A stretch of 64,000 nucleotides of DNA from Actinomyces sp. HPA0247 (GTDB lineage: Bacteria > Actinomycetota > Actinomycetes > Actinomycetales > Actinomycetaceae): positions 370,265 through 434,264 of the forward strand of contig KE150452.1 in assembly GCA_000411415.1 (NCBI GenBank), written 5' to 3'. Positions 9,364 through 16,505 of the stretch are shown in pieces (within the stretch, counting starts at the first letter, position 1; every line of letters starts with the position of its first letter). The notes below the pieces were generated by a model. That model was not told the DNA's origin, did no database searches, and saw nothing but the letters and a program-made list of their open reading frames with translations. A program made the position numbers and the translations under genes.

Positions 9364-9795
9364 TCAGAACATCCCCGGGATGATCTCTTCTGCAGTATTC
9401 GAGAAGACCTCTTCCTGGACGGCGAGGTACTCGCGCCAAGCCGAGGCATCCCAGATCTCGGCTCGCGACCCCGCGCCAATGACGGCGAGTTCGCGACCCA
9501 GACCTGCGTACGCACGCAGGTCCGCAGGAACGCTAATGCGACCCTGCTTATCCGGGATCTCCTTGTAGGCTCCCGAGAGCATCACGCGGATCCAGTCACG
9601 CGCCTGCTTGGACGACAGGGGCGCGCGACGCAGTTCCGCGGTCATGTTCTCGAATTCCGCGGCAGGGAATGCATAGATGCAGTGCTCTTGGCCGCGAGTG
9701 AGGACGATCCCGCCCTCCATGTCCTCGCGAAAGCGCGCAGGCAGAAACATGCGGCCCTTGTCGTCGAGCTTGGGCTCATACGTACCGAGGAACAT
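9364..9795 (-). CDS. mraZ: MraZ, transcriptional regulator of the dcw cluster
   Basis: Ring-forming DNA-binding protein of the MraZ/AbrB-like fold; it represses its own cluster by binding GTGGG repeats. 143 residues, the usual family length. It opens [25 protein letters not shown], with the duplicated DxKGR motif of each swapped-hairpin half: [13 protein letters not shown] near residue 11 and [13 protein letters not shown] near residue 83. Its ATG follows GGGGAGGG. It is the first gene of the dcw run; the MraZ box 31-55 bases upstream of its start supports autoregulation. Confidence 0.95.
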   Translation of the reverse strand: MFLGTYEPKLDDKGRMFLPARFREDMEGGIVLTRGQEHCIYAFPAAEFENMTAELRRAPLSSKQARDWIRVMLSGAYKEIPDKQGRISVPADLRAYAGLGRELAVIGAGSRAEIWDASAWREYLAVQEEVFSNTAEEIIPGMF

Positions 9796-9825
9796 GTCAC
9801 CGCCCTCCCCTGTTCGAAACTTTCC

Positions 9826-9850
9826 CCCACTTTAACCCACCACACCCCAT
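9826..9850 (-). promoter_or_regulatory. MraZ box upstream of mraZ
   Basis: On the minus strand there are three pentamers exactly 10 bases apart: ATGGG (9846-9850), GTGGG (9836-9840) and GTGGG (9826-9830). GTGGG repeated with 5-base spacers is the known MraZ operator. The array ends 30 bases before the mraZ start, so it can block dcw transcription or early elongation. The site match is direct; function is inferred from the family. Confidence 0.8.
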
Positions 9851-9923
9851 ATTTACAGAGGAACTTCCGGCGTGGCGTAAAAAACAGAGGTGTCAAACGG
9901 CTTCGTTTCAATGAAAAAATCGA

Positions 9924-9943
9924 GTGGAGAAAAGTGGGGGAAA
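9924..9943 (+). promoter_or_regulatory. Second MraZ-box-like repeat, facing the other way
   Basis: On the plus strand GTGGA (9924-9928) and GTGGG (9934-9938) are 10 bases apart. The 13-mer AAAGTGGGGGAAA around the second unit is identical to that around the proximal unit of the box before mraZ, but inverted. It may let MraZ act on both sides of this gap or bridge the two arrays. Weaker than the mraZ-side box because only two units are present. Confidence 0.5.
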
Positions 9944-10090
9944 TCTTGCACACATTCGAGGAAACACACCTCCCACTCACCGCCCACGCCACGCACTCAC
10001 CCCTTCCTCCTCGTCAGCAATCATTGAAATACCAACGCTAACCGAACGCCAAAGACCGGGAAACAGTCAGCAATCCGAGCCCGGTGGAGC

Positions 10091-10294
10091 AGCGTGGGGA
10101 GGACAGTGGGGAATGCCGGGGAGCACGGTGGGGAGGAGGGTGGAGGACGCCGGGGAGGACAGTGGGGAGGAGCGTGGAGGACGCCGGGGAGGACAGTGGG
10201 GAGGAGCGTGGAGGACACCGGGGAGGACAGTGGGGAGGAGCGTGGAGGACACCGGGGAGGACAGTGGGGAGCTGTCCAAGGATCCCGGAGAATG
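10091..10294 (+). repeat. 34-bp G-rich minisatellite
   Basis: A direct tandem array with units starting at 10159, 10193, 10227 and 10261 (spacing exactly 34), all beginning ACAGTGGGGAG. Each unit reads ACAGTGGGGAGGAGCGTGG followed by AGGAC(G/A)CCGGGGAGG. Degenerate copies extend left to about 10091. The plus strand is nearly all purine with repeated G3-G4 runs. The unit is not a multiple of three, so open frames in all six phases are by-products. Copies abut without spacers, so it is not CRISPR. It occupies the gap between mraZ and the next plus-strand gene. Confidence 0.9.
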
Positions 10295-10557
10295 CTCTGC
10301 CCAAGCGCCACCCAGTTCAGCGCAGATCGCACCGCAGCGCTCTCCTCACACAGATCAACCACGCACAGGGACACACACGCCCAACATCGCGCGCACATTT
10401 GTGCGGCTACCGGGGTACGGGTGGGAGGATGTGCATGATGGTTGCGCAGCATTCTTAGTATTTCGTGCTGGTTCTGCGCGTACGCTGAAACAGTAGGGCG
10501 CGCCTCCAACGACGGGGGCACGCCGCAGGGCACCTCACCGTGGAGGAGTACGACGCC
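10295..10557. other. Intergenic stretch with no recognised gene
   Basis: About 260 bases between the minisatellite and the next start codon. Several frames are open by composition only; none has a credible start, family match or ribosome binding site. It should carry the promoter of the plus-strand pair that follows, but I see no convincing -35/-10 pair. Confidence 0.5.
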
Positions 10558-11424
10558 ATGACGGTTCCACCATTGTTCGACCCCCTCGATACCGAGGATG
10601 AGGATCAGCTGCGGCGCGACACCACGTCACGGGAGGCAGGGCGCGAGGCCGATGCTGAGCACTGGGACACCCGCTCGCGTCCCTCGGGTATGCGGGCCCA
10701 CGCCCAGGCGTGGCTGCACGTCGAGCCGTTCTATTGGACGATGCGCGTGGTCTACGTGTGCCTCGCCGCAGGAGCCGTCTTCGCCGTCTACATCAACGGG
10801 GTCGCTGAAGGCTGGTGGCACGCCTGGGGCGAAAAACCCAGCGTCGCAGCCACGGCCCCCGCCACCCAGCCCACGCCCGCACCATCAGTGTCGAGCGAGG
10901 CCGCGGTGTCGGGCGGCTATCAGATCGGCCCCGACGGCGTCCTCGTGCGCCCCGCCCAATACGCCGCAGACACCTACACCAAACCTGAACTCCCCGAAGA
11001 AGCCAAGGAAAACACCGAACGAGGAGCAGAAGCAGCCGCAGAACACTACCTCGCACTACTCGTCTACGCCTGGAACACCGGAGACACCCAACCACTAGCA
11101 GATATGTCCGATAGTGACTCAAAGTTCGCGCATGAGGTGACGCAGAGGATCAGCGATCTCTACGGTAATGGATGGGTATTTAACAATAGTTCCGCCGTGG
11201 AGCACGTTCTCAAGCTTGAACCTGCGGAATTAGCGGGTGCGGAGAATACATCTGACGCCGTGACAGTAGTACTAGCTATCAACTCGTCAGATGGAACGAT
11301 TTGCCAGAACAAGAATATTTATGTTCACGATCAGCAATACCAATCCATATTTGCGCTAGTAATGACATGGAATAATGACCAATGGGTTGTAACCCAAGCG
11401 GGAATGGAAAAGACAAATGAGTGA
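10558..11424 (+). CDS. DUF6318-like single-pass membrane protein
   Basis: 288 residues from the ATG at 10558, chosen because GGAGGAG lies 9 bases upstream; the GTG at 10540 would bury that site inside the gene. An acidic cytoplasmic N-terminus of about 60 residues is followed by a transmembrane helix (MRVVYVCLAAGAVFAVYI) and a Pro/Ala/Thr-rich linker. The C-terminal domain starts near PELPEEAKENTERGAEAAAEHYLALLVYAWNTGD (read in two parts) and resembles DUF6318 of Actinomyces-type bacteria; function unknown. From about 11101 the codon use becomes markedly AT-richer, so the last third looks like a different sequence source. It overlaps the next gene by 8 bases. Confidence 0.75.
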   Translation: MTVPPLFDPLDTEDEDQLRRDTTSREAGREADAEHWDTRSRPSGMRAHAQAWLHVEPFYWTMRVVYVCLAAGAVFAVYINGVAEGWWHAWGEKPSVAATAPATQPTPAPSVSSEAAVSGGYQIGPDGVLVRPAQYAADTYTKPELPEEAKENTERGAEAAAEHYLALLVYAWNTGDTQPLADMSDSDSKFAHEVTQRISDLYGNGWVFNNSSAVEHVLKLEPAELAGAENTSDAVTVVLAINSSDGTICQNKNIYVHDQQYQSIFALVMTWNNDQWVVTQAGMEKTNE

Positions 11425-11838
11425 GAAATTCCTTCGATTTGTCATATCGACAACTATCGCACTGCTATTGTCTGTGGCCGTTGCGCACACAGCATACGCG
11501 GAGGAAGTTACTCCCCCTCCCTTCTATGACACAGATGCGCACGATGACGCCATTGATTTTCTCCTGAAGCAAGGCATCAAACAATATAGCGGAAGTACTC
11601 AGCCTAGTAACGAGTCACCAACTGATGACACAATTCGGCAATCAAATTCTGCCATTGCGAGTCCTGATGCAGTGACCGCCATGGCAGATAGAAATTGTGA
11701 CGGAAAAGGACACGAGGGCATTCAGTCAGACGGAAGTACCGCACTATATGCATGTCGCTCTATGTTCCCTAAAACTGGCGATTCAGGATGGACACCAACC
11801 ACGCGCGAGATTCTGTACTATGCAGCCACAACAATCCA
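11101..11838 (+). other. AT-rich block spanning the junction of two genes
   Basis: Composition drops abruptly near 11101 inside the DUF6318-like gene and returns to the GC-rich level near 11838 inside the PKD-type gene. Codons such as AAT, ATA, TTT and GTA are common here and rare on both sides, while both reading frames stay intact. This looks like a replaced segment covering the 3' end of one gene and the 5' end of the next. The borders are judged by eye. Confidence 0.7.
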
Positions 11839-12328
11839 CGCCGACGGCGCGGGCCTTCATAAGCGCCCCGCCAGGACGTCGTACACGAACAAGTACGTCC
11901 CCACACTCGTGGCGGCCACCCATCCGACCCAAACCCACACGATTAACCTGCTGGGACACGACATCACCATCACCTTGACGGCCACCAATTACGAATGGGA
12001 CTGGGGCGACGGCACCCCACACACCATCACCGCCTACCAAGGGACGGTCTTCGAGAAGGGCATGGACCCCAACAAGGACCCCCGGCTGATCCGCCACTAC
12101 TACACCCCACCCAACGGCTGGCGCTCACGCTTCGACGGCCCATACCCCGACGCCACACGCACCATCACCCTGACCACCACGTGGAGCGGCACCGCCACCA
12201 ACCCATTCACCGGAGAAACCCAAACCATCAACGGCCTGGTCACCACCACGGAAACAACAGGCCCATTCCGACTCTCCCACCTCATCGTCTCAAACACCGA
12301 CACCTGGGAAGAAAAACAAGGCCACTAA
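11417..12328 (+). CDS. Secreted PKD-domain protein
   Basis: 303 residues. The ATG at 11417 overlaps the previous gene by 8 bases. The N-terminus is a Sec signal peptide: basic start, hydrophobic core TIALLLSVAVAHTAYA, likely cleavage after AYA-E. The middle contains two Cys (near residues 95 and 113). YEWDWGDGTPHT, around residue 193, is the core of a PKD-like beta-sandwich domain, seen in extracellular adhesive proteins. There is no sortase motif or C-terminal anchor, so the protein is either released or held by its membrane-bound neighbour. The first 140 residues are encoded in AT-rich DNA, the rest in GC-rich DNA. Function is unknown. Confidence 0.75.
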   Translation: MSEKFLRFVISTTIALLLSVAVAHTAYAEEVTPPPFYDTDAHDDAIDFLLKQGIKQYSGSTQPSNESPTDDTIRQSNSAIASPDAVTAMADRNCDGKGHEGIQSDGSTALYACRSMFPKTGDSGWTPTTREILYYAATTIHADGAGLHKRPARTSYTNKYVPTLVAATHPTQTHTINLLGHDITITLTATNYEWDWGDGTPHTITAYQGTVFEKGMDPNKDPRLIRHYYTPPNGWRSRFDGPYPDATRTITLTTTWSGTATNPFTGETQTINGLVTTTETTGPFRLSHLIVSNTDTWEEKQGH

Positions 12329-12403
12329 ACCACCGAGGGGCGAAGGCCTCACCCTCCCGCGTGTTCACGGCACGCCAAGCATGCGATACATGATGGACAG
12401 CAA

Positions 12404-12437
12404 AGCGGGGCGCTCCGGTTTCCCGGTGCGCCCCGCT
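12404..12437 (-). terminator. Hairpin after the DUF3040 gene
   Basis: Arms AGCGGGGCG (12404-12412) and CGCCCCGCT (12429-12437) pair perfectly over 9 bases. It lies between two convergent genes. Read on the minus strand it is followed by TTTGC, so it mainly suits the DUF3040 gene; it may serve both. Confidence 0.65.
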
Positions 12438-12461
12438 CCCAACAGTCTTGGATCGACGACG

Positions 12462-12878
12462 TCAGTCGTCATCCTTGCGGTTATCCCAGCGTCGCTCCTG
12501 ATCCTGAATGAAGGAATCCCAGCCGCCACCCTTGCTCTTCTTCTCCGAGCGGGGCTCATCCGCACTGCGCCCCTTGCCCCCGGGCCGCGAAAGTGCGTAG
12601 AGCACTCCGGCGACCGTCACGGCGAAACCGACGACCCCCAGGAGGATCGACACGACGGAGTACCCCAGAGACACAGCAGCAACCAGCACAATCATGCCCA
12701 GGACAGCACCCGTCAGGCCAAGGGCAATACGGCGAGGAGCGCGAGGACCTTCCGCCGCCTTCGACTCAGGCTCTTCGGAGACGGGAGCGGACATCTGTGA
12801 GGCCAACGCCGGGTCTTCCTCGCGCAAAGATGCTTCCATCTGCTCGAGGATCTTCTTCTCATACTCGGTGAGAGCCAT
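12462..12878 (-). CDS. DUF3040 membrane protein
   Basis: 138 residues. The N-terminus MALTEYEKKILEQMEASL...EDPALA is the signature of DUF3040, small actinobacterial membrane proteins of unknown role. Two adjacent transmembrane segments (IALGLTGAVLGMIVLVAAV and VVSILLGVVGFAVTVAGVL) form a hairpin. The tail is charged and ends WDSFIQDQERRWDNRKDDD, probably cytoplasmic. AAAGGGG precedes the ATG. In related genomes such genes often sit near the dcw cluster or dinB, as here. Confidence 0.85.
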   Translation of the reverse strand: MALTEYEKKILEQMEASLREEDPALASQMSAPVSEEPESKAAEGPRAPRRIALGLTGAVLGMIVLVAAVSLGYSVVSILLGVVGFAVTVAGVLYALSRPGGKGRSADEPRSEKKSKGGGWDSFIQDQERRWDNRKDDD

Positions 12879-12946
12879 TGGGTGCCCCTTTCACATGGGT
12901 AGTACGAACAGCTTAGCGCGTCCGGTATGTCAGAGACGAACTGGCC

Positions 12947-14293
12947 TTACAGGAGGGTCCCCTGGCGCGCCTCGCTGCCGCCACCATCCAGCCCTTGCTC
13001 ACCCCGGCCTCGTTGATCGGACGGAGCCTGAGCGGGAGCAGCCTCACCCGTATCCGCCCCGAAGGAACGCCGGTCGGGCGTCTTCTTACCGAGCAGCGTG
13101 GCCGGAGCGAGCGCACCGGCACCAAACTTCGTGCGGATCTGATCCATCGCGCGCTCCGAGGCGGCCGGTCGCTCGTCCCGATCCAACGTCACGGCGACTC
13201 CACCGGAACGCGACTGCAGGCCCTCCACGCGCACGCCGAAGAGACGCACCCCGCCGATCGGCATGTCCTCGCGCGAAAAAAGCTCACGCGCGGCCCTGGC
13301 AATGTCTCGCCCCGTGTCCGTGGGCGCCACGAGGCTCACGCTGCGCGTGATCGTATGAAAATCGGCGCCGCGCATCTTAATCCCGACAGTCCACCCGACA
13401 ACCCCGCCCGCCCGCAGTCGACGCGCGCAATCGTGAGAGGCCGCCAGGATGAATTCCTCAATCTGGACCCGCGAGCGCACATCCTCCTCGAAGGTGCGTT
13501 CCATGCCGACCGATTTTTCGGCGCGCGCCGGGCTCACGGTCCGCGGATCGATGCCCCACGCAAGGTCGTGCAGGTGATGGGCCGCGGCGACTCCGAGGAG
13601 TTTCGTCAGGCGGGCGATGGGCGCGTGGGCGAGGTCGCCGATTGTGTCGATGCCTTCGCGATCGAGGACCGCTGCGGTTCGACCGCCCACACCCCACAGG
13701 GCCCCCACCGGCAGCCCGTGGAGGAAGTCGACCGTGGCCTGGTGAGGGATGAGGAGAAGCCCATCGGGTTTGGCGTGCGAGGAAGCGATTTTCGCGACCG
13801 ATTTCGTGGATGCGATGCCAACAGATGCGGGCAGGCCGACGCTCTCGCGGATTCTCGAGCGGATGAGAGTCGCAATCGTCAGGGGTGATCCGAGGCGGCG
13901 GCGAGCCCCGGACACGTCCAGGAACGCTTCATCGATGGAGACCTGTTCGAGCGCGGGCGTGATCGTCGCGAGGATCCTCATGACCTCCTGAGAGTAGCGG
14001 CGATACAGGCCGTGACTGCCAGGAACGAAGGCCGCGTGCGGACACAGGGCTCGGGCACGCGATGTCGGCATGCCGGCGCGCACGCCAAGGGCTCGAGCTT
14101 CGTAGGTGGCGGACGTGACGACGCCACGCCCCGAGGTCCCCCCAACGATGATGGGACGCCCAACGAGGCTCGGGTCCTCGCGCATTTCGACCTGGGCGAA
14201 GAAGGAGTCCATGTCGACGTGGAGGATCGGGGTAGCCGAGTCGTCCGATCCCCAGTCGCGTTTCGCTCGCGCGTCCCTGGGAGCGTTTGACAT
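12947..14293 (-). CDS. dinB: DNA polymerase IV (Y family)
   Basis: Error-prone translesion polymerase. 448 residues from the ATG at 14293, just after a perfect AGGAGGTGA; a GTG at 14311 is a weaker alternative. Catalytic motifs: HVDMDSFFAQVEMRED near residue 20 and SIDEAFLDVSG near residue 116, supplying the metal-binding acidic residues. The little-finger domain is visible around ARRLRAGGVVGWTVGIKMR. The last 60 residues are an unconserved Gly/Gln-rich tail. No SOS box was found upstream, so damage control is not evident. It is divergent from the next gene, with 47 bases between starts. Confidence 0.93.
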   Translation of the reverse strand: MSNAPRDARAKRDWGSDDSATPILHVDMDSFFAQVEMREDPSLVGRPIIVGGTSGRGVVTSATYEARALGVRAGMPTSRARALCPHAAFVPGSHGLYRRYSQEVMRILATITPALEQVSIDEAFLDVSGARRRLGSPLTIATLIRSRIRESVGLPASVGIASTKSVAKIASSHAKPDGLLLIPHQATVDFLHGLPVGALWGVGGRTAAVLDREGIDTIGDLAHAPIARLTKLLGVAAAHHLHDLAWGIDPRTVSPARAEKSVGMERTFEEDVRSRVQIEEFILAASHDCARRLRAGGVVGWTVGIKMRGADFHTITRSVSLVAPTDTGRDIARAARELFSREDMPIGGVRLFGVRVEGLQSRSGGVAVTLDRDERPAASERAMDQIRTKFGAGALAPATLLGKKTPDRRSFGADTGEAAPAQAPSDQRGRGEQGLDGGGSEARQGTLL

Positions 14294-14327
14294 GTCACCT
14301 CCTGCACCCATCGACGGTCTTCGTGGT

Positions 14328-14333
14328 TACAGT
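14328..14333 (+). promoter_or_regulatory. -10 hexamer of a likely leaderless mRNA
   Basis: TACAGT followed by exactly 7 bases and then the ATG at 14341, with no ribosome binding site. This fits transcription starting at the start codon. No clear -35. Confidence 0.55.
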
Positions 14334-14340
14334 GTCCACC

Positions 14341-15162
14341 ATGGCACGCTCATCTTCGTCACGCGACATCTCTTTCGACACGGATTTCGGCCCAGCGCAT
14401 ATCCGGTGGGATGGGCCGCGTGCGACGCTCTTCCTCGGTGAGGTCGAATCGTCCGCAGTTGACACGTCGGACCCCACCTACTTGGAGTTCGAGTACATGC
14501 AGCACATGGACGCTGTCGTGTCCTCGCTGTGGGGCGCTCAGGATCGTTTTCGCGCGCTTCATGTGGGCGGTGCGGCGTGCGCGCTCGCGTGCGCCTGGTC
14601 GGCGTCGCACCCACAGTCCCGCCACGTCGCCGTTGAGGTTGACCGTCTGTTGGCCGAGCAGGTGCGTGAGCACTTCCCGATCCCGAAGGCCCCGCAGGTC
14701 AAGATACGTGTGGGCGATGGACGTGCGGTCCTCGAGGGGACGCGCGAGGGGAGTTTCGATGTGATCGTGCGCGACGCCTTCGCCTCCGGGGTCACTCCGG
14801 ATCACCTGCGTACGGTGGAGTGCGCGCAACGGGCACGCGCGACGCTGACGGCCCGAGGCGTCTACCTCGTGAACTGCGCCCATGGCGGGGCAGCAAACGC
14901 TCGTCAGGACGTGGCGGCCCTGCGCGAAGTTTTCCCTTTCGTGGCCTCTATTCAGGATCCGAAGGTGGGACGAGGCGGGAGGCGCGGTAACGTCGTCGCC
15001 CTGGCCTGCGCGGATGGCGTCGTTGACGTCGATGAGATCGATCGCGCCCTGCGCACGCTGGCACTGCCCGCTCGCATTACGCGGCCGCGGGACCTGGAGC
15101 GATGGGTGGCGGGAACGCCCGCTCTCAGGGATGCGCAGGTCGGTTATCCTCAGACCGATTAA
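14341..15162 (+). CDS. Spermidine synthase-like methyltransferase-fold protein
   Basis: 273 residues from the ATG at 14341. No Shine-Dalgarno is present, but a TACAGT hexamer lies 7 bases upstream, so a leaderless mRNA is likely; an upstream in-frame start (14287) would overlap dinB. The fold is SpeE-like: DPTYLEFEYMQHMDAVV resembles the substrate region, FRALHVGGAACALACAW the nucleotide loop, VAVEVDRLL the acidic residue after strand 2, and DVIVRDAFASGVTPDHL the gatekeeper loop. Many actinobacterial members lack proven polyamine activity, so the substrate is unknown. A 19-bp tandem duplication covers its stop codon. Confidence 0.75.
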   Translation: MARSSSSRDISFDTDFGPAHIRWDGPRATLFLGEVESSAVDTSDPTYLEFEYMQHMDAVVSSLWGAQDRFRALHVGGAACALACAWSASHPQSRHVAVEVDRLLAEQVREHFPIPKAPQVKIRVGDGRAVLEGTREGSFDVIVRDAFASGVTPDHLRTVECAQRARATLTARGVYLVNCAHGGAANARQDVAALREVFPFVASIQDPKVGRGGRRGNVVALACADGVVDVDEIDRALRTLALPARITRPRDLERWVAGTPALRDAQVGYPQTD

Positions 15163-15196
15163 CGAGGCCGTGGCGCGTTAACGAGGCCGTGGCGCG
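15159..15196 (+). repeat. 19-bp tandem duplication at a gene end
   Basis: TTAACGAGGCCGTGGCGCG occurs twice head to tail (15159-15177 and 15178-15196). The first copy contains the stop codon of the spermidine-synthase-like gene, so the duplication leaves the protein unchanged. Confidence 0.9.
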
Positions 15197-15253
15197 CGGG
15201 CAGGAGCACCGCGCCCAGGAGTTGGGCTCGGCGCTGCCTCACGCACGGATCCG

Positions 15254-16324
15254 TCAGGCGCGGTGGCGCGGCGACGAGGGGCCGGGTCCCTGCCCCTTGC
15301 GGCGTGCCTCAACGCGGGCGAGGACATCCTCAACGGTGTCGGGCTTGGCTACTTCGTCGGCTTCTTCAGTACGCGGAGCCCTCTGAACGGATTCGATTTC
15401 CTCGTCCTGGGCACGGGAGACCTGCGCGAGGTAGGCCTCGATCACGTCGCCAATGTCCTTCGGTGCTTTCTCGTCGCCGCTGGTCATCGGAGGCTGTCCC
15501 ATGCCAGGCAGCGGAATCGCGCCCGTTCCACCGGTCCACGCATCAAAGTGCTCCTCAAGAGCGGACACAGTGTGCGAGATCTCCGGATTGCCTTCGACGA
15601 GCTTCTCGATGCTCTCCTGATCCTGCGCAGCTCCCTGTTCGAGGTCACCGACCGGCAACGAGAGGTCCGCGAACTTAGCGAATGAGGTCAACAGGGCAGA
15701 GGACGCGGCTGGGTAGCCGGTGTCCGCCATGTAGTACGGAACAGCTCCGAGCAGCGCGAGCCCACCAATCCCCTGCTGTCCCATGCGAATCTGCATGAAC
15801 GTGGACAGCGGCGAGGGGAACTGCATGTGATTCGAGATCGCGCCGGACCCCGGGGGCAGCAGCGACTCGTCGGTCGCCTGCACGTGGACGGGCGTGGGAC
15901 GCGTGTGCGGAACCCCCGAGGGGACGCCGTGCAATGAAAAGGTAATTTCCACGCCTGCGCGTTCGCAGATCTCGCGGATCGCAGCAGTAAACGACTCCCA
16001 GTGGGCGTCGGGCTCAGCCCCGTGCAGGACCAGAATCGGATTCCCCATGTCGTCTTCGACGAGGTCGAGGACGGTTTCGGGCATCACCATGTCCGGGGAG
16101 GACACCCAGTTGTCGACGGTCACGATGGGCCGGTGGGAGCGATAGTCCATGAGGGTATCGGCATCGAACGTGGCGACCCGCTCGTTGTGCAAGGAACGCA
16201 GCAGCTGGCCAATCGCCATGCGTCCAGCCGCACCGGCGTCAATCGCCCCATCGAAGTGGATGAGGAGAATCTTCGCCTTCGCACCCGCGGCGGGACCGTC
16301 GGCATACAGGTCGGTGGCCTTCAT
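15254..16324 (-). CDS. PAC2-family protein
   Basis: 356 residues from the ATG at 16324 (GTG at 16330 is possible). AGGAGG lies 10 bases upstream. PAC2 proteins share the fold of eukaryotic proteasome assembly chaperone 2; bacterial members are common in actinomycetes and their role is unsettled. Family features include LIHFDGAIDAGAAG near the start, TVDNWVSSPDMVMPE, and the glycine-rich GGLALLGAVPYYMADTGYP in the middle. The last 80 residues (EEIESVQRAPRTEEADEV...) are charged and probably disordered. No proteasome genes are visible in the window, so a proteasome link is not supported here. Confidence 0.85.
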   Translation of the reverse strand: MKATDLYADGPAAGAKAKILLIHFDGAIDAGAAGRMAIGQLLRSLHNERVATFDADTLMDYRSHRPIVTVDNWVSSPDMVMPETVLDLVEDDMGNPILVLHGAEPDAHWESFTAAIREICERAGVEITFSLHGVPSGVPHTRPTPVHVQATDESLLPPGSGAISNHMQFPSPLSTFMQIRMGQQGIGGLALLGAVPYYMADTGYPAASSALLTSFAKFADLSLPVGDLEQGAAQDQESIEKLVEGNPEISHTVSALEEHFDAWTGGTGAIPLPGMGQPPMTSGDEKAPKDIGDVIEAYLAQVSRAQDEEIESVQRAPRTEEADEVAKPDTVEDVLARVEARRKGQGPGPSSPRHRA

Positions 16325-16505
16325 ACTCACGTCTCCTCCTCATGCTCATGCTTCTGCCTCGTGTCTAACGTACCCGCGTCGCCCCCGCCTCGTCACGCGG
16401 GAACCATTTTTGAGCTTGGGGCGAAGTCCGCACACGCCCGACGCACTGGAAGCGCCGAAAGCAAAAGTAGGGGACAATAGAGGGCCACAGAATCGAGGAG
16501 GAGCC

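Noticed and set aside
9885-9900. TTGACA on the minus strand as the mraZ -35
   Set aside because: No acceptable -10 lies 16-18 bases downstream, so the mraZ promoter is left unassigned.
10091-10294. CRISPR array
   Set aside because: Repeats are contiguous with no unique spacers between them, and there are no cas genes nearby.
10021-10533. Repeat-rich open frames in all six phases over the minisatellite
   Set aside because: The 34-bp unit has no stop in any frame, so long frames are automatic. None has a ribosome binding site or family match, and the peptide is a pure readout of the repeat.
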